Below are positions 35,772 to 43,862 of a stretch of 64,000 nt of DNA, piece after piece. A model generated the notes under the pieces. It was not told the origin of the DNA. It did no database searches and was given only the letters and a program-made list of their open reading frames with translations. The DNA lies in contig JBQTHD010000033.1 of the NCBI GenBank assembly GCA_052390275.1, forward strand, positions 1-64,000, given 5' to 3'. Origin of the DNA: JBQTHD01 sp052390275. GTDB lineage: Bacteria; Actinomycetota; Acidimicrobiia; Acidimicrobiales; AC-14. The stretch's first letter is position 1. Each line of letters opens with the position of its first letter. The position numbers and the translations under genes were made by a program.

Positions 35772-36542
35772 TCAGGCCTGAGCTGGGCCCTCCCCGGCGG
35801 CGGTGGCCGTCTCTCGCAGATCGGCCAGTGTCCGGGCCAAAAGACGGGAGATGTGCATCTGGCTCACTCCGAGGCGGGTGGCGATCTGAGACTGGGTCAG
35901 TCCCTCGAAAAACCGCAACTGGATGATCAGGCGCTCCCGGGGCGGAACCTTCGCCAACAGGGGCGAGAGCATCGCCCGGTTCTCACTGTCGGCCAGGCCA
36001 CGGTCGTGGGTGCCCAGGGTCTCCGACAGGGCCTGGTCCTCCCCGGCTCCGCCCGGAGCGTCGATGGAGGTGAACCGGTAGGCGGCCCCGGCCTCGATGG
36101 CCTCCAGAACGTCGTCCTCCGATGCGCGGGCAACCTCGGCGATCTCGGCGACGGTTGGCGACCTTCCCAGGTCCTGGCTCAGCCCGGCGACGATCGCCCC
36201 CAACCGAAGGTGCAACTCCTGGACCCGGCGAGGCACCCGCACCGCCCAACCCTTGTCCCGGAAGTGGCGCTTCAACTCGCCGACGATGGTGGGCGTGGCG
36301 AAGGTGGAAAACTCCAGACCCCGGCCGGGGTCGAAGCGGTCGACGGCTTTGACCAGGGCCAGAGATGCCACCTGAATCAGGTCGTCGAGAGGTTCCCCCC
36401 GGTTGACGAACCGGCGGGCGAGAAACTCGGCCAGGCTCAGATGGGCGCCAACCAACTCGTCGCGCAGATGCGGCGATCGGGTGGCGGCGTACTGGGAGAA
36501 CTTGGTCCGCAGTTCGTCCCGTCGATCGGCGTCGATGGCCAA
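35772..36542 (-). CDS. SigB/SigF-type RNA polymerase sigma factor
   Basis: A 256-residue group 3 sigma-70 factor. Region 2 contains DDLIQVASLALVKAVDRFDP and FSTFATPTIVGELKRHFRD. Region 3 starts near WAVRVPRRVQEL. Region 4 has a helix-turn-helix, GLTQSQIATRLGVSQMHISRLLA. This is the general stress/sporulation SigB-SigF-SigG type, normally held by an RsbW-like anti-sigma factor. Here the anti-sigma gene ends two bases upstream. It precedes the trehalose operon on the same strand and may drive it. No fitting GTTT-GGGTA promoter was found with confidence. Confidence 0.93.
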   Translation of the reverse strand: MAIDADRRDELRTKFSQYAATRSPHLRDELVGAHLSLAEFLARRFVNRGEPLDDLIQVASLALVKAVDRFDPGRGLEFSTFATPTIVGELKRHFRDKGWAVRVPRRVQELHLRLGAIVAGLSQDLGRSPTVAEIAEVARASEDDVLEAIEAGAAYRFTSIDAPGGAGEDQALSETLGTHDRGLADSENRAMLSPLLAKVPPRERLIIQLRFFEGLTQSQIATRLGVSQMHISRLLARTLADLRETATAAGEGPAQA

Positions 36543-36544
36543 GA

Positions 36545-36955
36545 TCAGATTCCCTGGCCGGCCTTGACCAGACGGAAGGATGCGCCGTCGGGCTCCGGGC
36601 TGATCGAGTACTCGTCCAGAACCGCCCTCAGTATCTGGTCGGAAAGGGCCGTGGGGCGTCCCCGGGAGGCCACACCGTCGGCGAAGACGCTGCGGCCGAT
36701 CACCTCGATCCGAGTTGCCTCCAGACGGAAGGTGAGCGCCACCTGGCCTTCGCCACCGTCGGGCCCGACTGCGGCGAACATGACCTCATCGATGGCAATA
36801 CGCAAGTCGTCAATCTCGTCGAGAGTCAGGCCGGCCCGGCTTCCCACCGCTGCGGCCAGCATCCGGGCCAATCGCAGGTACTCGGGCCGGGCCGGTACCA
36901 CCAGGCGAACTTCCTTGTCAGCCACGCGCCCTGAACCTACCCGCGCCGTCACCAC
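36545..36955 (-). CDS. RsbW-like anti-sigma factor (HATPase fold)
   Basis: A 136-residue GHKL/RsbW-type protein. EYLRLARMLAAAVGSRAGL is the first helix, IDDLRIAIDEVMFAAVG the N-box region and FADGVASRGRPTALSDQILRAVLDEYSI the later lid and helix. The usual Asn of the N box, which binds Mg-ATP, appears to be missing (AIDE-VMFAAV), so kinase activity may be weak or absent. It should bind the sigma factor encoded two bases downstream. The start could be ATG 36955 or a later GTG near VADKEVRLVVP. A tandem repeat lies directly upstream. Confidence 0.82.
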   Translation of the reverse strand: MVTARVGSGRVADKEVRLVVPARPEYLRLARMLAAAVGSRAGLTLDEIDDLRIAIDEVMFAAVGPDGGEGQVALTFRLEATRIEVIGRSVFADGVASRGRPTALSDQILRAVLDEYSISPEPDGASFRLVKAGQGI

Positions 36956-37031
36956 CGGTTCGTCCGTCCGCCGGTTCGTCCATCCGCCGGTTCGCCGTCG
37001 GCCGGTTCGCCATCGGCCGGTTCGCCATCGG
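36955..37031. repeat. 15/16-bp tandem repeat upstream of the anti-sigma gene
   Basis: Five copies of CCGGTTCG(C/T)C-N-TC(G/C)G, two of 16 bp then three of 15 bp, followed by a partial copy, fill the start region of the anti-sigma gene. It lies between that gene and the divergent mgsA, where it could affect both promoters. Confidence 0.88.
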
Positions 37032-37086
37032 CCGGTACGAGTAGATGTTCATCTCGGAGTGATCGGAGCGTCACTTCTCGGGTGAG

Positions 37087-37653
37087 ATGCTGGGCGCCAT
37101 GAGTGCCACCACCAGACCCATCCCCGCCACCGGCGAGGGAACCGGGTCGCGCCGCCGCATCGCTCTGGTCGCCCATGATCACCGCAAGGGGGATCTCCTG
37201 GCCTGGGCCACCTTCAACCGGGAGGTTCTCGCCCGCCACCACCTGTTTGGAACCGGCACCACCGGTGGCCTGATCGCCAACGAACTTGGGCTGCCGGTCA
37301 CCCGCTTCCTCAGCGGCCCGCTGGGCGGCGATCAACAGTTGGGTGCTCGCATCTGCGCGGGCGAGATCGACATGGTCCTGTTTTTCTGGGATCCGCTCGA
37401 GCCCCAACCCCACGATCCCGACGTCCGGGCTCTGCTGCGCATCGCCGTGGTCTGGAACGTTCCCATCGCCTGCAACCGCGCCACCGCCGACTACCTCATC
37501 TCCTCACCGTTGCTAGACAGCCAGTACGACCCGTTGATGCCCGACTTCGGGGCCTCCCCGCCACCCGACCCGGCCCTGGCCGTCGCCGGTGGAACAGCCG
37601 ATGAGCCAGCCGAGTCGCTGATGGCTTCGGAAACCAGTTGCTCGGTCTTTTAG
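37087..37653 (+). CDS. mgsA: Methylglyoxal synthase
   Basis: A 188-residue enzyme that converts dihydroxyacetone phosphate to methylglyoxal and phosphate, bypassing lower glycolysis when phosphate is short. RRIALVAHDHRKGDLLAWA, FGTGTTGGLIANELG, FLSGPLGGDQQLGARI and MVLFFWDPLEPQPHD are the diagnostic segments, with the substrate-binding His/Lys and the catalytic Asp in GGDQQ. The N-terminal 20 residues and C-terminal 35 residues are extensions; ATG 37099 may be the true start. It is divergent from the sigma/anti-sigma pair. Confidence 0.94.
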   Translation: MLGAMSATTRPIPATGEGTGSRRRIALVAHDHRKGDLLAWATFNREVLARHHLFGTGTTGGLIANELGLPVTRFLSGPLGGDQQLGARICAGEIDMVLFFWDPLEPQPHDPDVRALLRIAVVWNVPIACNRATADYLISSPLLDSQYDPLMPDFGASPPPDPALAVAGGTADEPAESLMASETSCSVF

Positions 37654-37706
37654 GCGGCTGAAGGGTCGAGCCGGCTGGGACGAGATCTAACCGGCGTCCT
37701 CAGCGG

Positions 37707-38594
37707 TCATTCGGCGCCGCCCTGGCCCCGAAGGAACTGCTCCAACTCAGCGGCCAACTCGTCACCACTGGGCAGCTTTCCGTCCCACCCTCGGCCATCG
37801 TCCTGGGCCTCGGCGTCGGACTGGGCCTCCAACTGGGCCACCAACACCTGGTGCTGGGGGCTGTTGGCCGTGAGTTCGTCCAGCCGCTGGCGGGTTTCGT
37901 CGGCCGCCTGAGCCAACTCGGTCGTGTCGATGGCGATCCCGGCCACCCGGTTGAGTCCCTCCAGCAGCATGAGGCTCGCTGGCGGGTAGGGGGCGTTCGC
38001 CGCGTAGTGGGGCACCCGGGCCCAGATGCCTATGGCGGGAATGTCCGATACGGCGAACCGCCTGGCCAGGGCGGCATGGATTCCGGCGGGTACCCGAACC
38101 TCGGCCTTGACCACGCCCACCATTTCCGCCAGTTCCGCCGAAGAAGCCGATGCCACCAAAGGCGCGGGCCGGGTGTGGGGGACGGGGGCCGGGAAGGCCC
38201 CCAGCCCCACCAAAAGACGCACCCCGAAATGCTCGGCCAGATCCCCGACCGCCTGGGAGAAGCCGAGCCAGCGCTGATCGGGTTCGGGGCCCACCAGGAT
38301 CAACAGATGGTTGCCCTCGGAATCGGATCCGCCGAGCAACTCGATCTGGGGCCATTCGAGATCGGTGTAAACGCCGTCACTGATGATGGAGGTGGGCCGC
38401 CGGGCCCGGTAGTCGATCAGTTCCTCACTGTTGAACGTGGCGACCGGGTAGGTCTCGATCCCGCTCAAAAGCGTGGCCAGCGCCCCTCCCCCACCCAGGC
38501 CGGCGTCGATCCAACCCTCGGGGGCTGCGACCATCACCGGTCGATCGAGTCTGGGGATGTCCTCCTCCAGGTGGTAAAGGTCCGAAGGGTCCAC
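37707..38594 (-). CDS. PAC2-family protein
   Basis: A 295-residue protein of the PAC2 (proteasome assembly chaperone 2-like) family. PVMVAAPEGWIDAGLGGGGAL, IDYRARRPTSIISDGVYTDL, HLLILVGPEPDQRW and LGAFPAPVPHTRP are the usual conserved segments. The C-terminal 60 residues form a charged helix and acidic tail. Actinobacterial members are common, some near proteasome or nucleotide genes, but their role is unclear. GTG 38594 is preferred because the family starts at about this point (DPSDLYHLEEDIPRLDRP). Confidence 0.88.
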   Translation of the reverse strand: MDPSDLYHLEEDIPRLDRPVMVAAPEGWIDAGLGGGGALATLLSGIETYPVATFNSEELIDYRARRPTSIISDGVYTDLEWPQIELLGGSDSEGNHLLILVGPEPDQRWLGFSQAVGDLAEHFGVRLLVGLGAFPAPVPHTRPAPLVASASSAELAEMVGVVKAEVRVPAGIHAALARRFAVSDIPAIGIWARVPHYAANAPYPPASLMLLEGLNRVAGIAIDTTELAQAADETRQRLDELTANSPQHQVLVAQLEAQSDAEAQDDGRGWDGKLPSGDELAAELEQFLRGQGGAE

Positions 38595-38682
38595 ACCTTC
38601 ACCGTAGCGGTCACCGGTAGTTTCCCGGGGTGGCCCTTCCCGCACTGCACGAGGCCATGATCCGTTGAGACCGGTCGGTGGG

Positions 38683-39051
38683 ATGAACGACGGCCCCAGG
38701 CGCGCTCCGGTTGCGATCCGAGCCATAGCGCGATTGGGCGGCGAGGTGTCGGCCCGGGAGGGTTACTGGGTGTGGCTGGGAGGTCCGGTTCCCCCCGGCT
38801 CCGCCGCCATCACCCTGTGGACTCTGGTGGTGGTGCGGGCTGGCCACGGCAGTGACTCAACCCTGATGGCCCACGAGGCGGCCCACGTCCACCAGTGGCA
38901 GAGCCTGGGACCGTGGCGGTTCGGGCGGGAGTACCTGGGCGCCTACTTCAGTGCCCGGCGCCTGGGATACGGCCATGTGGCCGCCTACCGGTTGATTCCC
39001 CTTGAGGAAGAGGCCGAGATGGCGGCGCGCGAAGCCACCGAGGGGCCTTAG
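38683..39051 (+). CDS. Small metallopeptidase-like protein with HExxH-like motif
   Basis: A 122-residue protein from ATG 38683. It contains LMAHEAAHVHQWQSLGPWRF near residue 70, whose HEAAH plus a following Trp-Gln resembles the zinc site of small gluzincin or DUF4157-type proteins. The helix EYLGAYFSARRLGYGHVAAYR and acidic C-terminus LEEEAEMAA follow. There is no clear signal peptide; the hydrophobic stretch ITLWTLVVVRAG is short. An upstream ATG at 38665 is possible. Proteolytic activity is not established. Confidence 0.68.
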   Translation: MNDGPRRAPVAIRAIARLGGEVSAREGYWVWLGGPVPPGSAAITLWTLVVVRAGHGSDSTLMAHEAAHVHQWQSLGPWRFGREYLGAYFSARRLGYGHVAAYRLIPLEEEAEMAAREATEGP

Positions 39052-39222
39052 GAGGCGAAGTTTCAACGCCGCTCGACATCAGCTGACCCCTTCGGTAGCC
39101 TCTCGGGCAGTTTCACTTCGGCCCCTTCGGGACACTCACGGCACACCTTGCCCTGGTCCCGTGACCGTCGGCAGCTCGGCACTTCCCCCTGATCTCACCC
39201 GACTGCTTGTGGGGAGAAGGCC

Positions 39223-40050
39223 GTGCCTGAAGCCGCCGAGCCCGGTCGCCCTTCGCCGGGCGCCACTGACATCGTCAATCTCTTCCGTTCCCGCCCCTGG
39301 ATCGGGGCCGTAGCTCTCCTGGTACTGCTCGGGGTGGGAACGGCCTGGTCGGTGGCGGTGGCGGACCCGCCTCCGCAGCCACTCGTCCTGCCCATGGCGG
39401 CGGGAGCGGGCGCCCCCGATCTCGGACCCACCTCCGGACCGGCGCTGGGGACGGGCACGACCGAAGAGTCGCGTCCGGGTGCGCTCGCCGGCTCGGCCGG
39501 TCCCGTCCCGGGAGGGGCGTCGTCGGACCCCGGGTCCGGCGAACCGATTGCAGGCGCACCGTCCGCTTTGGTGATCCACGCCGCCGGAGCCGTGGTCCGC
39601 CCCGGGGTCTACCCGGTCGGTCCCGGGGCCCGGGTCGCCGATGCGGTGGCCGCGGCTGGCGGGGCCCGTCCCGACGCCGACCTGGATCGCCTCAACCTCG
39701 CCGCCCCCCTGGTCGACGGTCAAAGGGTCTACGTGGCCCGGCGGGGCGAGCAGGTCGGTCCCGGATCCGCCGACCCCGCCGGGCCGGGACCGTTGGGCAG
39801 TTCCGGCGCCGGGCCTCCCGGGTCCGGCGAGACCGGGACGTCGTCGGGGCCGACGCCCAGCCCCGTCGACCTCAATTCCGCCACCGTTGAGTCTCTGGAT
39901 CGTCTCCCGGGGGTGGGCCCGGCGACCGCCGGAGCCATCCTTTCCTACCGGTCCCGGGTCGGCCGGTTCCGCAGCGTCACCGAACTGCTCGAGGTCCCCG
40001 GGATCGGCCCGGCAAAGTTCGCCGCCCTGCGGCCTCTGGTCAAGGTGTGA
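39223..40050 (+). CDS. comEA: ComEA-type DNA-binding competence protein
   Basis: A 275-residue membrane-anchored protein. One helix (WIGAVALLVLLGVGTAWSVAV, residues 26-46) is followed by a long Gly/Pro/Ser linker. Then come an SLBB domain (IHAAGAVVRPGVYPVGPGAR, about residues 118-170), a second linker and a double helix-hairpin-helix domain (VDLNSATVESLDRLPGVGPA and VPGIGPAKFAALRPLV). This is the ComEA layout, which binds incoming DNA outside the membrane. The GTG at 39223 is likely. It overlaps the next gene, a ComEC-type channel, by four bases. Confidence 0.93.
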   Translation: MPEAAEPGRPSPGATDIVNLFRSRPWIGAVALLVLLGVGTAWSVAVADPPPQPLVLPMAAGAGAPDLGPTSGPALGTGTTEESRPGALAGSAGPVPGGASSDPGSGEPIAGAPSALVIHAAGAVVRPGVYPVGPGARVADAVAAAGGARPDADLDRLNLAAPLVDGQRVYVARRGEQVGPGSADPAGPGPLGSSGAGPPGSGETGTSSGPTPSPVDLNSATVESLDRLPGVGPATAGAILSYRSRVGRFRSVTELLEVPGIGPAKFAALRPLVKV

Positions 40051-41909
40051 TCGACCCGGCCGACAACCGCCCGGCGGAGGCCCACCGATGGTCGACCTGG
40101 CGGCGGAGGCTCGAAGGGGGACGCTCTGCCGTTTCCCTCAGTGACCGATGCGTAGTGGTTATGGCCGTCGGCGCCGTGCTCGGGGCACACCAGGGCTGGG
40201 GCGGCTCGACAGCCCTGGCCGCCGCCCTGGGCGGAGCCGGCCTCGTGGCCCGCTCACGGGTTGCGGTCATCGTGGCGGTCATCCTGGGAGCCTCGGCCCT
40301 GGGCGCCCGGTCACACTCGGGGCTCGAGTGGAACGGACCTCCCGCCTACCACGCCGGGCCCATCGTGCTGGTGAGCGACCCCCGCCCCTTTCCCGGGTCA
40401 GTGCAAGTCGACGCCCGGGTTGGTGGTCGTCGGGTGGTGGCCACCGCCAACGGGGACAACGGCCGGGTCCTTGCCCGCCGGATGGCCGGCGAAAGGATGC
40501 TGGTCTCGGGCTGGGTAAGCCCCGTTCCCGATCGGCAGCGCGCCCGGCTGGCGGCACGGCACATCTCCGCTCGGATGCAGGTCGTGACGGTGGGAGATTC
40601 TCTCGGTTCCGGGCTGGTGGCGGGAGCGGCCAACCACCTGCGGAGGGTCATGCTCGGAGGGGTCGGGCATTTCTCTGCGGAGGAGGCGGCCCTGTGGTCC
40701 GGCCTGGTACTGGGGGCCGACCAGGCTTCGCCGGCCACCGAGGAGGCCTTCCGCGGCGCCGGTCTGTCCCATCTGTTGGTGGTGTCCGGGCAGAACGTGG
40801 CCTTCGTCCTGGCCGCGGCCAGTCCCATCCTGCGCCGGCTGAGCCTGCGCGCCGGACTGCTGGCCTCGTTGGCCCTGTTGGGAATGTTCGGGACGCTGAC
40901 CCGATGGGAGCCGTCGGTCATCCGAGCCGTGACCATGGCTGGGCTCGTCGCCCTGGCCTTCACCTGGGGCCGACCGGCCAGCCGGCTGCGGATCCTCGCC
41001 CTGGCTGTCAGCGCTCTGGTGCTCGTCGACCCGCTCCTGGCTCGGTCCCTGAGCTTCGGGCTGTCGGTGTCGGCCTGTCTGGGGATCATCCTGTTCGCCC
41101 CAGCCATTGCCCGGATGATTCCCGGACCCCGCCCGGTGGCCAGCGCCATGGCGGTCACCCTCGGCGCCCAGGCAGCGGTGGCCCCTCTCCTGTTCGGGTT
41201 GGCCGGGCCCCTGCCGCTGGGTTCGGTGCCCGCCAACCTCCTGGCCGGCCCGGCCGCCGCCGGGGTGATGGTGTGGGGCATGGCGGTGGGGCCGCTGGCC
41301 GGTTTGGCGGCCGAACCGGTGGCGGTGCTGGCCCACCTTCCGACCCGGCTGCTCCTGGGCTGGCTGTCGTGGGTTGCAGATTTCGGGTCCCGCATTCCGG
41401 GACAGGTCGGTCCTGCCCACCTGATGGCCGGGTCGCTCGGGGTGGCACTGGCCGCTCGGGGATCAGGTGCATGCGGGCTGCGCCGACTGGGGGCCGCCCT
41501 GGCTGTCGTCGCGGTGGTGGTTGCGCCTTTGGCACAGGCCCGCCGGCCCTCGTCGTTGGTCAGCGAGGCGGTGGCTCCGGGGGCGCGGGTCTGGAGACAG
41601 GGCCCCGCGGTCGTACTGGTGGTGAACGGGGCGGGCTCCAACCCCCGACCCCTGATGGCCGGCCTCGCTAGGCACGGGGTCCGCCACGTCGACGTGCTCG
41701 TCCTGGGCGCGAAAGGCCAGCGCGACAGCCGGGCCGTCGCCCCCCTGCTGCGGCGCCGACCACCAGAGTTGACGATGGCCGCGGCGGGCAGCACCGTGGC
41801 CGGCGTGGTGGTGCCTTCGGTCGGTTGGTCAGTTCAGGCCGGCCGGTTGACCGTGACGGTGCTGGAGGCCACCGACGACCTGGCCGTCACCGTGAATGTC
41901 GCCAAGTGA
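40047..41909 (+). CDS. comEC: ComEC/Rec2-family DNA uptake channel, lacking the metallo-beta-lactamase domain
   Basis: A 620-residue multi-pass membrane protein with the ComEC competence domain. The core motif is LVLGADQASPATEEAFRGAGL followed by SHLLVVSGQNVAFVLA. Its partner gene comEA lies directly upstream. Typical ComEC has an extracellular DUF4131 part, the competence helices and a C-terminal metallo-beta-lactamase nuclease-like domain. Here only about 150 residues follow the helices, with no HxHxDH motif, so that domain is absent. A different nuclease may degrade the non-transported strand. The GTG 40047 start overlaps comEA as GTGA. Confidence 0.88.
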   Translation: MIDPADNRPAEAHRWSTWRRRLEGGRSAVSLSDRCVVVMAVGAVLGAHQGWGGSTALAAALGGAGLVARSRVAVIVAVILGASALGARSHSGLEWNGPPAYHAGPIVLVSDPRPFPGSVQVDARVGGRRVVATANGDNGRVLARRMAGERMLVSGWVSPVPDRQRARLAARHISARMQVVTVGDSLGSGLVAGAANHLRRVMLGGVGHFSAEEAALWSGLVLGADQASPATEEAFRGAGLSHLLVVSGQNVAFVLAAASPILRRLSLRAGLLASLALLGMFGTLTRWEPSVIRAVTMAGLVALAFTWGRPASRLRILALAVSALVLVDPLLARSLSFGLSVSACLGIILFAPAIARMIPGPRPVASAMAVTLGAQAAVAPLLFGLAGPLPLGSVPANLLAGPAAAGVMVWGMAVGPLAGLAAEPVAVLAHLPTRLLLGWLSWVADFGSRIPGQVGPAHLMAGSLGVALAARGSGACGLRRLGAALAVVAVVVAPLAQARRPSSLVSEAVAPGARVWRQGPAVVLVVNGAGSNPRPLMAGLARHGVRHVDVLVLGAKGQRDSRAVAPLLRRRPPELTMAAAGSTVAGVVVPSVGWSVQAGRLTVTVLEATDDLAVTVNVAK

Positions 41910-42020
41910 GGTGACCGCAGGTGGGGTGACCGAAGGTGACGTCATGGGACGAACCGGCCCCGTTGGGCCTTCGGAGCATCGGACCCCCTGCCCGGTGGCC
42001 TTCTAGGCTGGCGAACTGCC

Positions 42021-42845
42021 ATGCATCCTGCGCGGTCCGTCCCGACCCAACTGCGGGGGTCCCGGCTATTGCTGAGGCCGATGATTCCGGCCGACTGGAA
42101 CGCCTGGAAGGAACTCCGGGTGCGCAACCGGGACTGGCTCGGGCCGTGGGAGTCCCTCCCGCCGGCCAACCAGACCGGGGAGAGCGAAAGCCGAGCCGCC
42201 TTTGCCAGTCGCTGCAGCGCCCGGGAACGAGAGTGGCAACTGGGAACCGGATATGGCTTCGGCCTGTTCCTGCCCCGCACCCTGGACCCGGCGGCCCCGG
42301 TGATGCGGCCGGCCTTCTTCGGGGCAGCCGAAGAAACCAATCCCGGAACCCCCCGGGGGGCCCTGGGCCACCGGAACCAGTTGCCCCGCGGGCCGTTGCC
42401 CCGGAGCCAGGCCAACAAGGGCCGGGACTCCCCTTGGCGGGGCGGGCGCTTGAGCGGGGAGATCAACATCTCCTGTGTCCAGCGGGGTCCGTTCCAGAAC
42501 GCCTACGTCGGCTACTGGATCGACGAGGCGGTGGCCGGTCGGGGGTACATGCCCGAGGCACTCGCCCTGGCTTTGGAGTTCGCCTTTGAGAATTTGGGGT
42601 TGCACCGGGTACAGGTGGCCATCATCCCCCGCAACGGGGCTTCCCGGCGGGTGGTCGACAAGCTGGCCATGCGGGCAGAGGGCGTGGCTCAGCGCTACCT
42701 GGCCATCAACGGCGTATGGGAGGACCACATCCGTTACGCCATGACGTCGGAGGAGTGGGTGGAACGGAGAGCCGAGATCCGCTCCCGGTGGATCGAATCG
42801 GGTTCCACGCCAGTGCCGGCCGTCCCCCGGACTCAACCTCGGTAA
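42021..42845 (+). CDS. GNAT-family N-acetyltransferase (RimJ/RimL-like) with insertion
   Basis: A 274-residue acetyltransferase. LRPMIPADWNAWKELRVRN and WLGPWE start the RimJ-type fold, VGYWIDEAVAGRGYMPEALAL is the acetyl-CoA pyrophosphate loop region (motif A), and NLGLHRVQVAIIPRNGASRRV motif B. Between the two an insertion of about 55 residues (about 90-145) rich in Pro, Arg and Gly separates strands that are normally adjacent. This makes the protein larger than the usual 190-200 residues. The target is likely a protein N-terminus, by analogy. It converges on ftsX. Confidence 0.88.
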   Translation: MHPARSVPTQLRGSRLLLRPMIPADWNAWKELRVRNRDWLGPWESLPPANQTGESESRAAFASRCSAREREWQLGTGYGFGLFLPRTLDPAAPVMRPAFFGAAEETNPGTPRGALGHRNQLPRGPLPRSQANKGRDSPWRGGRLSGEINISCVQRGPFQNAYVGYWIDEAVAGRGYMPEALALALEFAFENLGLHRVQVAIIPRNGASRRVVDKLAMRAEGVAQRYLAINGVWEDHIRYAMTSEEWVERRAEIRSRWIESGSTPVPAVPRTQPR

Positions 42846-42897
42846 GCCTGGGCGGTGGGCAAATCCTGGCGGGGCCCAGCAAGCGCTGGTGCGCGGG

Positions 42898-43791
42898 TCA
42901 GACGTCCAGGAAGCGGCGCACAGCCAGGAAGGAGCCCAGAGATCCGACCACCACACCCACCAAGAGAAGGAACAGTCCGGTGCCGGCCACGTCGGCGGGC
43001 GTCACCCAGAACTGGCCGATAATCGATCCCTGACTACCCTGAATAACTCCTTCCAGGGAGGCCCGGATAACCCACATCAGGAAATAGGCCAACGCCGCCC
43101 CGGCCAGGCCCTGGATCAACCCTTCCAGCATGAACGGGATTCGGATAAACCAATTAGTCGCGCCGACCAACTTCATCACCGCTACTTCCCGTCGCCGAGC
43201 AAAAATAGCCATTCGGATGGTGTTGAGGATCAATAAAGAGGCCGCCACCAACAACACTGCGGCCACAACCCACAGTCCTACCTGGATATAATTGGTGAAC
43301 CGAACCAGTTCCTCGACTTCTTCCTGGGCATAGCTCACTCTGAATACGCCGGCACTGTTCTGCACCGAGTCGCCGATAATCTTGGTCAACTCCGCCTTTA
43401 GGGGCACGACTCTGAAGGAGGTTGGAATTTCTTCCAGGGTCAAACTATTCAGAATGTCAGGTTCGTTGGCAAATATTGTTCTGAACTCCTCGAAGGCCTT
43501 TTCCTTTTCCAGATAGACGGAGGACTTGACGCTCGAGGTTTCTCTGTCCTTCAGGATACGGGCAACCGCGGCAATTTCACCGGCCGAGGCGTCGGGTTTC
43601 ATGAAAACGGACAGTTCTACGTTGCCCTTCCACTGAACCGTGGCCCGATCGGCCGCCCGCTTCACGAGCAGGGCACCTCCTACAAGGGTGAGCGATACCG
43701 CCACCGTCAGTAGGGCCGCCCAGGCCATGGACAGGTTTCGACGCAGGTTGGTGAACGTCTCCCGGGCCACGTAACTGAGGTTCACCGACAA
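42898..43791 (-). CDS. ftsX: Cell division protein FtsX
   Basis: A 297-residue permease-like protein of the FtsEX complex, which couples ATP hydrolysis to activation of peptidoglycan hydrolases during division. It has one N-terminal helix (AWAALLTVAVSLTLVGGALL, about residues 25-45) and a large extracytoplasmic domain (about 45-170, with VELSVFMKPDASAGEIAAV). Three further helices follow, with the conserved FARRREVAVMKLVGATNWFI loop. The reading frame and flanks look lower in GC than neighbouring genes by eye. ftsE lies upstream with a 71-base gap, where overlap is more usual. Confidence 0.95.
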   Translation of the reverse strand: MSVNLSYVARETFTNLRRNLSMAWAALLTVAVSLTLVGGALLVKRAADRATVQWKGNVELSVFMKPDASAGEIAAVARILKDRETSSVKSSVYLEKEKAFEEFRTIFANEPDILNSLTLEEIPTSFRVVPLKAELTKIIGDSVQNSAGVFRVSYAQEEVEELVRFTNYIQVGLWVVAAVLLVAASLLILNTIRMAIFARRREVAVMKLVGATNWFIRIPFMLEGLIQGLAGAALAYFLMWVIRASLEGVIQGSQGSIIGQFWVTPADVAGTGLFLLLVGVVVGSLGSFLAVRRFLDV

Positions 43792-43862
43792 CTAACGGCC
43801 CGCCTTGAATATCGCGATCCCGGCCATCCCCATGCCATTTGATGTTGCGATCGCCATTGCCA

